A DNA stretch of 64,000 nt from NCBI GenBank assembly GCA_035308365.1, contig DATGGU010000035.1, positions 42,932 through 106,931 on the forward strand, given 5' to 3'. Positions within the stretch are counted from its first letter, which is position 1. Every line of letters starts with the position of its first letter. Shown in pieces: positions 1-8,665 of the stretch. The DNA is from PALSA-505 sp035308365. Lineage in GTDB: Bacteria; Actinomycetota; Actinomycetes; Streptosporangiales; Streptosporangiaceae. A program made the position numbers and the translations under genes. The notes under the pieces were generated by a model that saw only the letters and a list, made by a program, of their open reading frames with translations, ran no database searches and was not told the DNA's origin.

Positions 1-12
1 GGAGATTCGCCG

Positions 13-333
13 ATGAGCATTACTAGCCCGCGGCCGGACGGCACCGGATCCCGCCCTGGCGCTCCAGTCTCGGCCCCGGGCCAGGCGGAAGCCGGGGCGA
101 CCCCTGGTGAGGTGGCAGCGCTCATCCAGGAGATCCTCGGCATCGACGAGATGGCCACGGACGAGAACTTCTTCGATGTGGGCGGGAGCTCCATGCTCGC
201 GCTGACGCTGATGTCGAGGATCGAACAGCGCTGGGCGGTGACCCTGTCGCTGATCAGCGTGATCCAGAACCCCACACCCGAACTGCTGGCCGGCCTGATC
301 GAGACGACCCCGCCCAGCGAACCGGTGCCATGA
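13..333 (+). CDS. Free-standing peptidyl carrier protein
   Basis: This is a 106-residue carrier protein that would hold an acyl or aminoacyl group as a thioester on a phosphopantetheine arm. The carrier motif DVGGSS is present, with Ser60 as the expected attachment site, after a Pro/Gly-rich leader of about 30 residues that is disordered in appearance. A GGAG ribosome site lies 8 nt before the ATG at the very edge of the window. The stop overlaps the start of the adenylation gene (ATGA), so the two are translationally coupled. In C-1027 the comparable pair is the SgcC2 carrier and the SgcC1 adenylation enzyme. The role as carrier for the amino acid later moved by the condensation enzyme downstream is inferred from gene order. 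Confidence 0.9.
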   Translation: MSITSPRPDGTGSRPGAPVSAPGQAEAGATPGEVAALIQEILGIDEMATDENFFDVGGSSMLALTLMSRIEQRWAVTLSLISVIQNPTPELLAGLIETTPPSEPVP

Positions 334-1784
334 GGACCATCTGGGACGCGGTCCAGGCACAAGCGCAGCGCGCTCCGCTCGCCACGGCGGCCTGCGGCGA
401 GCGCGGCTACACCTACCAGGAACTCACCGATCGTGCGGCCGGCGCTTCCAAGCTGATCCTGGCGCAGGCCGATCCGGGCGACATCGTCGCGCTCGACATC
501 GCGACTCCCGCCGCCGGGGCCATCGCGATCCTGGCGGCGGCCAGAGCCCGCTGTCCGGTGCTTCCGCTCAGCCCGGAAGCCCCGCAGGCCCGCCGGCAGG
601 ACATGCTGGACGACGCCAGGCCGGCCGTGCTGCTCCGGGAGGCCGGCGACGACACGCTCACCGCCGAGCCGCTGGCGCCCGTGCGGCGTCCGGATGCCGC
701 GGGCGAACGGCCGTATGACATGCGGGACGTCGCGTACATCATGTACACCTCCGGCTCGACCGGCCGGCCCAAGGGCGTGGTCGTACCGCACGACGCGCTG
801 CTGAGCAAGCTCGAAGGTCTCGCCCGCGCGCCCGGGTTCGGCCCGGCGGACTCCTTTCTGGCGATGAGCACGCTCAGCTTCGACATCTCGCTGGCCGAGC
901 TGTTCCTGCCGCTGATCACCGGCGGGCGCTTCGTGGCGGCACCGCCCGCTACCCGGCTCGACCCGGCGGTCTTCGACCGGGTGGTGCGGGCGAGCCGCCC
1001 TGACGTCATCCAGGCCACGCCGAGCTTCTGGCGGCTCGCACTGGCCTGGGGCTGGCGGCCGGGCAGCGGCAGCCGGCTGTGGTCGGGCGGCGAGGTGCTC
1101 ACGCCGGGCCTGGCCCGCAAACTGCTCGGCGGCTGTGCCGAGCTGTGGAACGTGTACGGGCCGACGGAGACGACGCTGTGGGCGACGGCGGCGCGGATCA
1201 CGGCCGCCGACTCGATCGGTCTGGGCGATCCGCTGCCCGGCAGTGGGCTGTGTCTCACCGACAGTGACGGCAAGCTGGTCAGCGAGCCCGGCCACCCGGC
1301 CGAGATCCTGCTCTACGGGGCCGGGGTCGCGCTCGGATACCTGAACCGGCCCGAGCTCACGGCGGAGCTGTTCAAGGTCTGCGGCACGTTCGACGGCCCG
1401 CGGCTGTGCTACCGCACCGGTGATCAGGCGCAGTACACCGCCGACGGAAGGCTGCAGTTCCTCGGCCGGACCGATGGCCAGGTCAAGCTGCGCGGGCACC
1501 GCATCGAGCTGGCGGAACTCGAGGCGGTGGCGGAAGAGCACCCCGCGGTGCGGGAGGCGGTCGCCGTGCTGCGCGACGCCGGGGACCCGGCGCGGGCGCA
1601 CATCGCGTTGTTCGTCGTGGCCGGCCCGGAGCTGACCGCCCGCCGGGTCCGCGACTGGATGTCGGAGCGGCTGCCCGCCGCGATGCGGCCCGGCCGGATA
1701 TCGATCCGGCCGGCCCTGCCCCGGACGACATCGGGAAAGGCAGACCGGATCAGCCTGGCTGGCGGCCCGGCCGGAAAGGGATAA
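330..1784 (+). CDS. Free-standing NRPS adenylation enzyme
   Basis: This 484-residue enzyme should activate a carboxylic acid with ATP and load it on the carrier encoded just upstream. All core motifs look intact: A3 YTSGSTGRPKG, A5 NVYGPTETT, A7 YRTGD, A8 GRTDGQVKLRGHR and A10 TSGK. There is no fused carrier or condensation domain. A by-eye alignment to the PheA pocket gives D-I-A-S-W-G-V-L-W-K. The retained Asp at the first position usually contacts a substrate amino group, whereas well-known beta-alanine pockets begin with Val, so beta-alanine is not the obvious substrate despite panD next door. The enzyme parallels SgcC1 of C-1027, which activates beta-tyrosine. The substrate is not resolved. 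Confidence 0.88.
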   Translation: MRTIWDAVQAQAQRAPLATAACGERGYTYQELTDRAAGASKLILAQADPGDIVALDIATPAAGAIAILAAARARCPVLPLSPEAPQARRQDMLDDARPAVLLREAGDDTLTAEPLAPVRRPDAAGERPYDMRDVAYIMYTSGSTGRPKGVVVPHDALLSKLEGLARAPGFGPADSFLAMSTLSFDISLAELFLPLITGGRFVAAPPATRLDPAVFDRVVRASRPDVIQATPSFWRLALAWGWRPGSGSRLWSGGEVLTPGLARKLLGGCAELWNVYGPTETTLWATAARITAADSIGLGDPLPGSGLCLTDSDGKLVSEPGHPAEILLYGAGVALGYLNRPELTAELFKVCGTFDGPRLCYRTGDQAQYTADGRLQFLGRTDGQVKLRGHRIELAELEAVAEEHPAVREAVAVLRDAGDPARAHIALFVVAGPELTARRVRDWMSERLPAAMRPGRISIRPALPRTTSGKADRISLAGGPAGKG

Positions 1785-1790
1785 CGCGCA

Positions 1791-2213
1791 ATGCTTCGCG
1801 AGATGCTCAAGTCCAAGATTCACCGCGCCACCGTGACGCAGTCAGATCTGAATTATGTGGGCTCGCTGACCATCGCGGCCGATCTCATGGAAGCCGCGGG
1901 GCTGCTGCCGAACGAGAAGGTGGACCTGGTGAACCTGAGTAACGGGGCCCGGCTTTCCACCTACGTCATCGAGGGCCCGGCCGGCTCGGGGGTCATCGGG
2001 GTCAACGGCGCCGCGGCCAGGCTGGCCCATACGGGTGACCTCGTGATCATCATCTCCTACGCCACCGTCAGCGATGATGAGGCAGCATGCCTGCGGCCCC
2101 GGATCGTATTCGTCGACAAGGACAACAGGATTACCGCACTTGGCGAGGATGCCGCCCGTTCCGTGCCGGGGACCGGCACTCAGCGGGGCGACCGGCTTGC
2201 GGTATCGGGCTGA
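1791..2213 (+). CDS. panD: Aspartate 1-decarboxylase (PanD), probably cluster-specific
   Basis: This 140-residue protein matches aspartate alpha-decarboxylase over its full length. The enzyme cleaves itself at a Gly-Ser bond to form a pyruvoyl cofactor and converts L-aspartate to beta-alanine. The cleavage site is visible as Gly24-Ser25 in the context NYVGSLTI, and the N-terminal [12 protein letters not shown] block and the GVNGAAARL segment are family hallmarks. The gene starts 6 bp after the adenylation gene, with an AAAGGG ribosome site, and lies between the adenylation and condensation genes rather than beside panB or panC. This suggests a dedicated beta-alanine supply for the natural product. 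A plain pantothenate role for a second copy cannot be excluded. Confidence 0.9.
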   Translation: MLREMLKSKIHRATVTQSDLNYVGSLTIAADLMEAAGLLPNEKVDLVNLSNGARLSTYVIEGPAGSGVIGVNGAAARLAHTGDLVIIISYATVSDDEAACLRPRIVFVDKDNRITALGEDAARSVPGTGTQRGDRLAVSG

Positions 2214-2232
2214 GCCGGGACGGCGGGGAATC

Positions 2233-3609
2233 GTGCAGGTGCGAAAGCCGCGGGCCGCCGAGGTGGAGCGCTGCCCGCTCTCTCCCAGCCAGGAATTCCT
2301 GTGTGACAAGGACGAGGGCGAATTCACCGGGTCGTTCGGCCACCGGCACATCCTGGTGAACGGGTGGCGGATCACCGGGAAGGTCGGCATCGATGCCCTC
2401 CAGGGCGCGCTCAACGACCTGGTGGCCAGGCACGAGATCCTGCGCACCCGGGTGGTGCGCGACGGTGACCCGCGCCATCAGGAGATACACCCGCCATGCC
2501 CGGCGCCGCTGGTGATCCGTGATCTGCCCCCGGCCGTGGGCAAGTCCCGCGATCTTCAGGCCGAGGAACTGCTCAACGAGGCCGAGGCAGGCACACTCAG
2601 CGTCCGCCAGCTGCCGTTGCTGCGCGCCGTCCTCGGCCGCTTCGACGACGGTGACTGGGCCCTCGTGCTCATCGTGCACCACACCGCCACCGACGCATGG
2701 TCGATGTCGGTGCTCGCGCGGGACCTGATGAGTCTGTACTCCCAGCGGTGCGGGAGCGATCCGCCCGGCCTTCCCGAGGTGCGCCAGTACCGTGAGTTCG
2801 CGCGGATCCAGCGGGCCAGGTCCGCCGACGATGCCACCGGGGCGTACTGGCGGGAGAAGCTGGACGGCGCCCGGATCTTCCGCCTGCCCGCGCAGCGGGA
2901 ACCCGCGGACCACGAGGGCAGCTCGTACTCGGCCCGCGTCTTCACGATCGGCGCCGCGACAACCGCGGCCGCCATCGCCTTGGCCAAGGCCATGAACGGC
3001 TCGCTGTTCATGGTGCTGCTCGCCGCGTTCTACCGGCTGGCCAACGAGATTACCGGGACCACCGACCCGGTGGTGCCGACGTTTTCGCTCGGCCGGGATC
3101 CCCAGTTCTTCGACACCGTCGGCTTCTGCGTGAACTTCCTGCCGATCAGGACGAGCCTGCCGGCCGGCCCGGCAAGCTTCCGCGAGATCGTGACGCTGAC
3201 CAAGGCCAGCTGTCTGGACGCCTACACCCATGAGGTGCCGTTCGTGCGCATCGTGTCGCAGGCGCCGGGGCTCATGGCGGGGATGTCCAAGAGCCTTGCG
3301 CTCGTGCTCTTCGAAGTCGTACAGACCCCGGCGGACACGCGGACCGGGCAGGCCGGGAACATCGCGTACGCGGAAATCGTCAGGCGGCATCCACTCGCCG
3401 GCGGCCGCGACCTTCCCGGCGGGATGTTGTGGGCGTTCGAGGTCACCGGGCGGGGTGAGACAGAGGCCAACGCGATCTACGATCAGAACCAGTTCGGCGA
3501 GCCGTTCATGGACCGCCTGATCGCGCGGTACCAGCAGATACTCACCGAGTCGCTGGCCGAACCCGACCAGCGCCGTGAGCTCCGCTCCGGCGTGGGGGGA
3601 ACCGGATGA
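2233..3609 (+). CDS. Free-standing condensation-domain enzyme
   Basis: This 458-residue protein is a single NRPS condensation domain. The active-site motif reads HHTATDA (His149, His150, Asp154), so the final Gly of HHxxxDG is Ala here. Free-standing condensation enzymes in nine-membered enediyne clusters (SgcC5) join the carrier-bound beta-amino acid to the enediyne core through an ester or amide. The same role is inferred here because the carrier and adenylation genes are in the same operon. The GTG start at 2233 follows a GGGG ribosome site; the reading frame stays open upstream into panD, and GTG at 2239 is an alternative. The stop overlaps the next gene by ATGA. Confidence 0.85.
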   Translation: MQVRKPRAAEVERCPLSPSQEFLCDKDEGEFTGSFGHRHILVNGWRITGKVGIDALQGALNDLVARHEILRTRVVRDGDPRHQEIHPPCPAPLVIRDLPPAVGKSRDLQAEELLNEAEAGTLSVRQLPLLRAVLGRFDDGDWALVLIVHHTATDAWSMSVLARDLMSLYSQRCGSDPPGLPEVRQYREFARIQRARSADDATGAYWREKLDGARIFRLPAQREPADHEGSSYSARVFTIGAATTAAAIALAKAMNGSLFMVLLAAFYRLANEITGTTDPVVPTFSLGRDPQFFDTVGFCVNFLPIRTSLPAGPASFREIVTLTKASCLDAYTHEVPFVRIVSQAPGLMAGMSKSLALVLFEVVQTPADTRTGQAGNIAYAEIVRRHPLAGGRDLPGGMLWAFEVTGRGETEANAIYDQNQFGEPFMDRLIARYQQILTESLAEPDQRRELRSGVGGTG

Positions 3610-4379
3610 CGGCCGTGACGGGCAGGCACGCGGTGGTGAACGGCCTGCCGCTGTACTACGAGATCCACGGGCAGGGCCGGCCGCTGGTGTTGCTGCCCGG
3701 CGGGGTCCTCACCATCGGCTTGACCTTCGGGCCGATCATCGGCCCGCTGGCCACGGACCACCTGGTGATCGGTGTCGAGCCGCAGGGCCACGGGCACACA
3801 CCCGACATCGGCCGGCCGATGTCGGTGGCTCAGTTCGCCGACGACGTCGCCGCCTTGCTTCGCCATCTCGGGATCGGCCGGGCCGACGTCGCCGGCTTCA
3901 GCCTCGGCGGGATGATCGCCCTGGATCTGGCCATCCGCCACCCGGCGATGGTCGGCAACCTCGTCCTGATCTCGGCGCCCTACCGTGGGGACGGCTTCCA
4001 CCCGGAGACGCGGCCCGAGCAGGTGGCCTCCTCCGGCTCGGTGCGGCTGCCCACCGAGGCGGAGCGAGAGGTGTGGGAGGCCGAATACCGGCGGGTGGCG
4101 CCCGACCCCGGTCACTGGCTGGCGCTTCAGGACCGGGTGGGAGCGCTGGTGGGCGCCTTCGACGGCTGGCCGGCCGGCGACATGCGCTCGCTCGCGGCCC
4201 GCACGCTCATCCTGGCCGGCGACACCGACTTCGTGCGCCTCGAGCACGCCATCGAGATGTTCCAGCTCATCCCCGCCGCGCAACTGGCGGTGCTGCCGGA
4301 CTGCAGGCACATGGACATGACCCGGCGCCCCGATCAGGTCCTCGCGATCGTCGGCCCGTTCCTCGCCGCCGCTGGGTGA
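3606..4379 (+). CDS. Alpha/beta-fold hydrolase
   Basis: This is a 257-residue alpha/beta hydrolase without a signal peptide. The likely triad is Ser99 in the nucleophile elbow GFSLGG, Asp206 in AGDTDF and His235 in CRHMDM. The oxyanion region PGGVL follows the first strands, as usual. It is coupled by ATGA to the condensation gene and is the last gene of the PCP-A-PanD-C operon. It ends 6 bp from the convergent FAD oxidase gene. Possible roles are release or editing of a mis-loaded carrier thioester or hydrolysis of an ester in the product. The sequence does not decide between these. Confidence 0.8.
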   Translation: MTAVTGRHAVVNGLPLYYEIHGQGRPLVLLPGGVLTIGLTFGPIIGPLATDHLVIGVEPQGHGHTPDIGRPMSVAQFADDVAALLRHLGIGRADVAGFSLGGMIALDLAIRHPAMVGNLVLISAPYRGDGFHPETRPEQVASSGSVRLPTEAEREVWEAEYRRVAPDPGHWLALQDRVGALVGAFDGWPAGDMRSLAARTLILAGDTDFVRLEHAIEMFQLIPAAQLAVLPDCRHMDMTRRPDQVLAIVGPFLAAAG

Positions 4380-4385
4380 TATCCG

Positions 4386-5768
4386 TCAGGACAGTTCCGT
4401 CGCCCCGGGCGCGATGTCGCCGCGGAACCGGCCCGCCGGATCGATCCGCGCCCGTACCCGGTCGATCGCGCGCACCTGCTGCTGGCTCAGGTGTCCCTGC
4501 GGCTGCCCCACGGTGCCGACGAAGTTGGGCGCGGTCCGCCCCACGTCCCAGGGGCCGAGCGCATCCCTGACCGCCGCGCAGCGCTGCGTGATCGCTTCCG
4601 GGGTCACCTCCCCGAACGGCACGCCGCTGCCCACGTAGGCGAAGTGTGCGTCCAGGTGGCCGAGCACGCCGGCGTTCTCGGCCGCCACCGACAGCGCGCC
4701 GCCAAGCTGCCGCAGCTCGGCGCTGATCAGCACCGATCCCGATGCCGGGCCGGTCATGCGGAGGAATTCGGCGGCGCCCGCCCCGGCCAGCTCGCCGAGC
4801 AGCATGTGGTCGGAGAATATGGGGAACGGATCGGCCGGGTCCATGTGCGCGTGGGCCACCGCGGGCGGCGCGGCAAGCTGCCAGGTGTCGAGGATCGGCG
4901 CGGCCACGGCCCGCAGCGGTTCGAGCAGGCCGGCGGCGCAGCGCTCGGCTCCGGCCGGGACACCCGCCGGGCTGAGCACGGCGCCGTCGACGCACACCAC
5001 CGGGCCCGCTGACAGCGCCGCGGGCACCTCGGGCACCGCGGGCAGGTTCAGCACACGCAGTGTCGTCGTCGCCTCCCGCGGGGCGCCGGCGCTCCAGGCC
5101 AGCCACGTGGCCATCAGCGGCTCCGCGTGGGTGGCCGGCCAGTACGCCGCCCCGGTCACGACGCTCTCGGCCGGGAAGAGCTCCAGCTCAACCGCGGTGA
5201 CGATGCCGAACCCCCCGCCGCCGCCCCGGATCGCCCACAGCAGCTCCGGGTCGGCCGAGGCATCCGCGCGGTGCAGGTCGCCATCCGCGCTGATCAGCTC
5301 GACCGCGCGGACGCTGTTGGCGGCCAGGCCGAGCCGCCGGCCGTAGAAGCTCACGCCGCCGCGCAGCAGGTAGCCGGCCACGCCCACGGTCGGCGACGAG
5401 CCGTGCGGCGCGGCGAGCCCGTGCGCCGCCGCGGCCTCGATCACCGCGCCCCAGCGGGTGCCCGCCGGGATGCGGGCAAGCCGCCGCTGCGCGTCGATCT
5501 CGACCGGGCCCGCCAGGCCGGCCCGGATCAGCAGCGCCCCGTCCATGGGCCGCCCCGCGGCCGCGCCGTGGCCGGTGACGTGCACGCGGACCGGCAGATC
5601 CTCGGCGGCGGCATAGCGCAGCGCAGCGCGGACCTGATCGATGGTCTCCGCGGTCACCGCGGCCGCCGGGGTCGCGGGCGCCGCCAGATTGAACACCCGG
5701 GTGGCGGCCTCGTAGGCTTCGTCTCCGGGCCGGGCGATGGTGGCCCCCTGGCGGCCGACGGCGGTCAT
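4386..5768 (-). CDS. FAD-linked oxidase, berberine-bridge type
   Basis: This 460-residue protein has the PCMH-type FAD-binding fold in the N-terminal half (ATPAAAVTAETIDQVRAAL and TGHGAAAGRPMDGALLI) and a short BBE-like C-terminus. The His in TGHG is at the place where family members attach FAD by an 8-alpha-histidyl bond. The second, cysteinyl attachment site is not seen: the SPTVGVAGYLLRGG stretch has no Cys. Such enzymes oxidise alcohols, amines or phenolic C-H bonds with O2. FAD oxidoreductases of this type are common among enediyne tailoring genes. The start overlaps the stop of the upstream monooxygenase gene (ATGA). Confidence 0.8.
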   Translation of the reverse strand: MTAVGRQGATIARPGDEAYEAATRVFNLAAPATPAAAVTAETIDQVRAALRYAAAEDLPVRVHVTGHGAAAGRPMDGALLIRAGLAGPVEIDAQRRLARIPAGTRWGAVIEAAAAHGLAAPHGSSPTVGVAGYLLRGGVSFYGRRLGLAANSVRAVELISADGDLHRADASADPELLWAIRGGGGGFGIVTAVELELFPAESVVTGAAYWPATHAEPLMATWLAWSAGAPREATTTLRVLNLPAVPEVPAALSAGPVVCVDGAVLSPAGVPAGAERCAAGLLEPLRAVAAPILDTWQLAAPPAVAHAHMDPADPFPIFSDHMLLGELAGAGAAEFLRMTGPASGSVLISAELRQLGGALSVAAENAGVLGHLDAHFAYVGSGVPFGEVTPEAITQRCAAVRDALGPWDVGRTAPNFVGTVGQPQGHLSQQQVRAIDRVRARIDPAGRFRGDIAPGATELS

Positions 5769-7024
5769 GAGCCCAGTCCGCTGGTCACGGCCGGCCCGAG
5801 TCTGGCCCGGGCCAGCTCACGCAGCGCGATCGTGGGCAGCAACACCGAGATCCCGGTGTGACTGTGCAGCGTCGAAAGGTCGCGCCACACCCGCTCGAGC
5901 CGTTCGCCGTCTTTGACGGAACTGGATCCCGCGGTCGGGAACAGGCAACCCTCGACCGCGTTCCAGCACAGCTTGATCACGTGCCGGCAGATGGCCGCGA
6001 TTCGCAGGTCGCACTCCCTGGTGAAGGCGGGAGGCCCGAGGGCGCACGTGGCGCGCCACTGCTGCACCGCGTTGAGCAGTGCGGCCTCGGCGGTGCCGAT
6101 CATGGCCAGCGCCTCCCCGAACCAGAACTGGTAGTCGGGGTTCTCGTCGCGGCCGGTGATCGGCGGCCGCACCGTGCTGCGCCGCCGCAGCAGGTCCTCA
6201 TACACGTCAAGCGCTCCTTGGGCCATGCCCACGGCCAGGGCGGCTATCTCCATGGTCATATAGCTGAGCGGCCCGCCGCCGTACTCGGGATTGCCGTGCA
6301 GCGCGGCGCCGGGCGTACCGGCAGAGATGTCGATCTCGCTGATGTGCACCCCCGGCAAGGCCATATGGTCCGGGACGACGGCGCCGGTGACGGTGATGCT
6401 GTGCGATCCGCTGCCCCTGAGCCCCAGCTGGCTGCCCCAGTCGTCCAGCCGCCGCCATTGCGCTCTCGGCATGACGAACAGCAACGGAGTGGGCGGCCCA
6501 TCACCCTCGAAGATCAGGGTGTGGCCCATGAAGTGGGTCGCATAAGGCGCACCCGAGCAATACGGCCAGGTCCCGTTGATCAGCCACTGACCGCCGCCGG
6601 TGCGGGTTGCCGTGCCCGCCGGGACGATGGTCGCCGGGCAGATGAAATCGCCACCGCTGAACATCTCCGCCTGGGCGCGCTCGCCGAACAGGGTCGCCGC
6701 GGCGAGGGCGTGCGTCGCGCCCAGGCTGTACATCCAGCCGGTCGACGGGCAGCCCCTGGCGAGGGTCATCGTGATCCGCAGGAACGTATCGATGCCGAAC
6801 TCGTAGCCGCCGTAACGCCGGGGGACCAGGAGCCGGTAGAAGCCATTCTCCGCCAGTTCGGCGTGGGTGTCGCCGGCGTAGTAGGTGCGCCTTTCCGTCT
6901 CGGCCTGGCGGCCGATCAGGCCGGCCGCCATAGCCTGTGCCTTGGCGAGCGCATCCGCCGGGGTCAGATCCGGAACCGGCGGTGCAGGGTAACCGCGCCG
7001 CGGGCGGCCGGCCGTCAGCGTCAT
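5765..7024 (-). CDS. Acyl-CoA-dehydrogenase-fold flavin monooxygenase
   Basis: This 419-residue protein belongs to the acyl-CoA dehydrogenase superfamily branch that contains two-component flavin monooxygenases such as HsaA and DszC. Visible family blocks are the N-terminal ELAENGFYRLLVPRRYGGYE, the central LGLRGSGSHSITV and the C-terminal helical segment that contains HSHTG. It would use reduced flavin and O2 to oxygenate an aromatic or carrier-bound substrate. The flavin reductase at about 22.7 kb is a candidate electron source. The ATG follows a strong AAAGGAGGA site. It heads a two-gene operon with the FAD oxidase. A true dehydrogenase function is less likely but possible. Confidence 0.75.
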   Translation of the reverse strand: MTLTAGRPRRGYPAPPVPDLTPADALAKAQAMAAGLIGRQAETERRTYYAGDTHAELAENGFYRLLVPRRYGGYEFGIDTFLRITMTLARGCPSTGWMYSLGATHALAAATLFGERAQAEMFSGGDFICPATIVPAGTATRTGGGQWLINGTWPYCSGAPYATHFMGHTLIFEGDGPPTPLLFVMPRAQWRRLDDWGSQLGLRGSGSHSITVTGAVVPDHMALPGVHISEIDISAGTPGAALHGNPEYGGGPLSYMTMEIAALAVGMAQGALDVYEDLLRRRSTVRPPITGRDENPDYQFWFGEALAMIGTAEAALLNAVQQWRATCALGPPAFTRECDLRIAAICRHVIKLCWNAVEGCLFPTAGSSSVKDGERLERVWRDLSTLHSHTGISVLLPTIALRELARARLGPAVTSGLGS

Positions 7025-7236
7025 GACGGCTCCTCCTTTGTCCCTGGAGGCCACTCCAGGCGTAATATGCACCGACCTGCCGCCTGTCTGCCTAAACTTT
7101 CACAGCCGCCGCCATCAGGTCCATCTTCTAAATTGCCCAGCTACATTCGGGCAAGACGGCAAGCGCGAAGATGCGGTAACTCTTTCAGCCGCCGATTATG
7201 GTAACCGGATTTCCCTGGCGGCTGGCTGGAGGACGC
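7025..7236. promoter_or_regulatory. Divergent promoter region, monooxygenase / binding protein
   Basis: This 212-bp gap separates two divergently read genes and must hold both promoters. It is more AT-rich than its surroundings. Two related stretches, each ending CAGCCGCCG, occur near 7096 and 7179 and could be regulator half-sites, possibly for the cluster SARP. No -10/-35 pair can be assigned with confidence. Confidence 0.35.
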
Positions 7237-8574
7237 ATGAGCGGATCCAGGATTCACGATGGCACGATTACCATCGACGTCTGGCTGCAATATTACGTTA
7301 CTCCGGACTTCCTGGATCCGGTCAGGCGGATGGCCGCAGAGTTCTCCAGGCTCCATCCCGGCTACCGCATAGACATCAAGGGCCACCACTTCGAAACGAT
7401 CGTGCCCGAGATGCGCGAGGCCGTGCAGCGGGGCGAGGGGCCTGCGGTCGCCGAGTACTTCTGCTTCATGACCGCCGAGGCAAGGGACGCGCTCGGCCCG
7501 GACTCGCGCCCGCTGTTCACCTCGGCCACCGAGGCCATCGGCGGGCGCGACGAGATCCTCGGTGAACCGGTCGTCCTCGGCGACATCGTCCCGGCAGCCC
7601 GCGACTACTTCAGCTACGAGGGCGAGCTTCCCGCCGTGCCATGGGCGGCGTCCACGCTCCTGCTGTTCGCGAACACGACGCTGCTCGACGCGGCTGGTGT
7701 GCCGGAAGTGCCGCGAACCTGGGACGGCCTGGAGGCCGCCTGCCGGGCCCTGGCCAGGCTGCACAATGGCCCGTCCCACGGCGTTTGCTGGCCCAATTAC
7801 GGCTGGCTGTTCCAGCTCGCCGTCGCGCAGCAGGGCGGTTTCCTGGCCGATCACGACAATGGCCGGAACGGGTCAGCGGAGAAGGTGGATCTCGCATCCG
7901 CGGAAATGCTGGCCTACATAAACTGGTGGCGGCGCCTGCACGAGCTCGGGCATTATCTCTATACCGGCACGCCGGCCGACAGCGCGAAGAAGACGGGCCA
8001 GGCGTTCGCCGAATCGATCGACGCGTTCGCACAGCAGCGGGTCGCGTTCGCTGTCAGCTCGTCGGTTGATACGCCGCGCTTGGTGCGGGCGGCGCAAGCC
8101 GGCGGTTTTTCGATCGCGGCGGCCAGGGTCCCGCACAATGGCGAGGTCCCTTACGCGGGCAACCTCATCGGCGGCGATGCCCTCTGGCTGGCCAGCGGCC
8201 TCGACCCCAAGACGCGGGATGGGGCGCTGGCGTTCATTCAGTACCTCTGTAACCCGCGGAACGCTGCCAGCCGGCACAAGGCCACCGGCCACAGCCCGAT
8301 CACCCGGCCGGCCGCCGGTCTGCTGGCCCAGGAGGGCTGGTTCGAGGCCAACCCCATCTTTGGCGTCGCCTCCGGCCTGCTCGACCAGGGGAACGACTCG
8401 CTGGCCGCCCGGGGCGCGCTGCTGCCCCGCTTCTTCGGCATCCACACCGCCATGACCCACGCCATGCACGACGTGCTGACCGCAGACGCCGCCCCGCAGC
8501 AGCGGTTTGCCCAGGCCACCGTGGACGCACAGCGACTGCTCGACGACTACCGCCACCGTTACCCGGCAAGCTGA
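7237..8574 (+). CDS. Solute-binding-protein homologue without a signal peptide
   Basis: This 445-residue protein has the family 1 extracellular solute-binding fold known from sugar and glycerol-3-phosphate ABC importers (ITIDVWLQYYV start, a GELPAVPWAASTLLLFANTTLL hinge block and NLIGGDALWLASG). It lacks the hydrophobic signal and lipobox Cys that these proteins need for export, and no permease or ATPase gene lies beside it. The ATG at 7237 follows GGAGG; the frame upstream adds only a few polar residues, not a signal. It therefore appears cytosolic. In this setting it may bind a pathway intermediate, or sequester the product as a resistance protein. Both ideas are inference. Confidence 0.7.
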   Translation: MSGSRIHDGTITIDVWLQYYVTPDFLDPVRRMAAEFSRLHPGYRIDIKGHHFETIVPEMREAVQRGEGPAVAEYFCFMTAEARDALGPDSRPLFTSATEAIGGRDEILGEPVVLGDIVPAARDYFSYEGELPAVPWAASTLLLFANTTLLDAAGVPEVPRTWDGLEAACRALARLHNGPSHGVCWPNYGWLFQLAVAQQGGFLADHDNGRNGSAEKVDLASAEMLAYINWWRRLHELGHYLYTGTPADSAKKTGQAFAESIDAFAQQRVAFAVSSSVDTPRLVRAAQAGGFSIAAARVPHNGEVPYAGNLIGGDALWLASGLDPKTRDGALAFIQYLCNPRNAASRHKATGHSPITRPAAGLLAQEGWFEANPIFGVASGLLDQGNDSLAARGALLPRFFGIHTAMTHAMHDVLTADAAPQQRFAQATVDAQRLLDDYRHRYPAS

Positions 8575-8606
8575 CACCGCCCGCCGGCACCGCCCCAAGC
8601 CAACAT

Positions 8607-8652
8607 CGCCCGCCGCCAACACCGGCAGCCGGGACCGCCTTGGCGGCGGGCG
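8607..8652. terminator. Bidirectional hairpin between convergent genes
   Basis: A perfect 13-bp inverted repeat (CGCCCGCCGCCAA / TTGGCGGCGGGCG) with a 20-nt loop lies in the 91-bp gap between the binding-protein gene and the HpaB gene. It has no T-tract, as is common for actinomycete terminators, and would serve both strands. Confidence 0.7.
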
Positions 8653-8665
8653 GGAGCCGCCGGAT

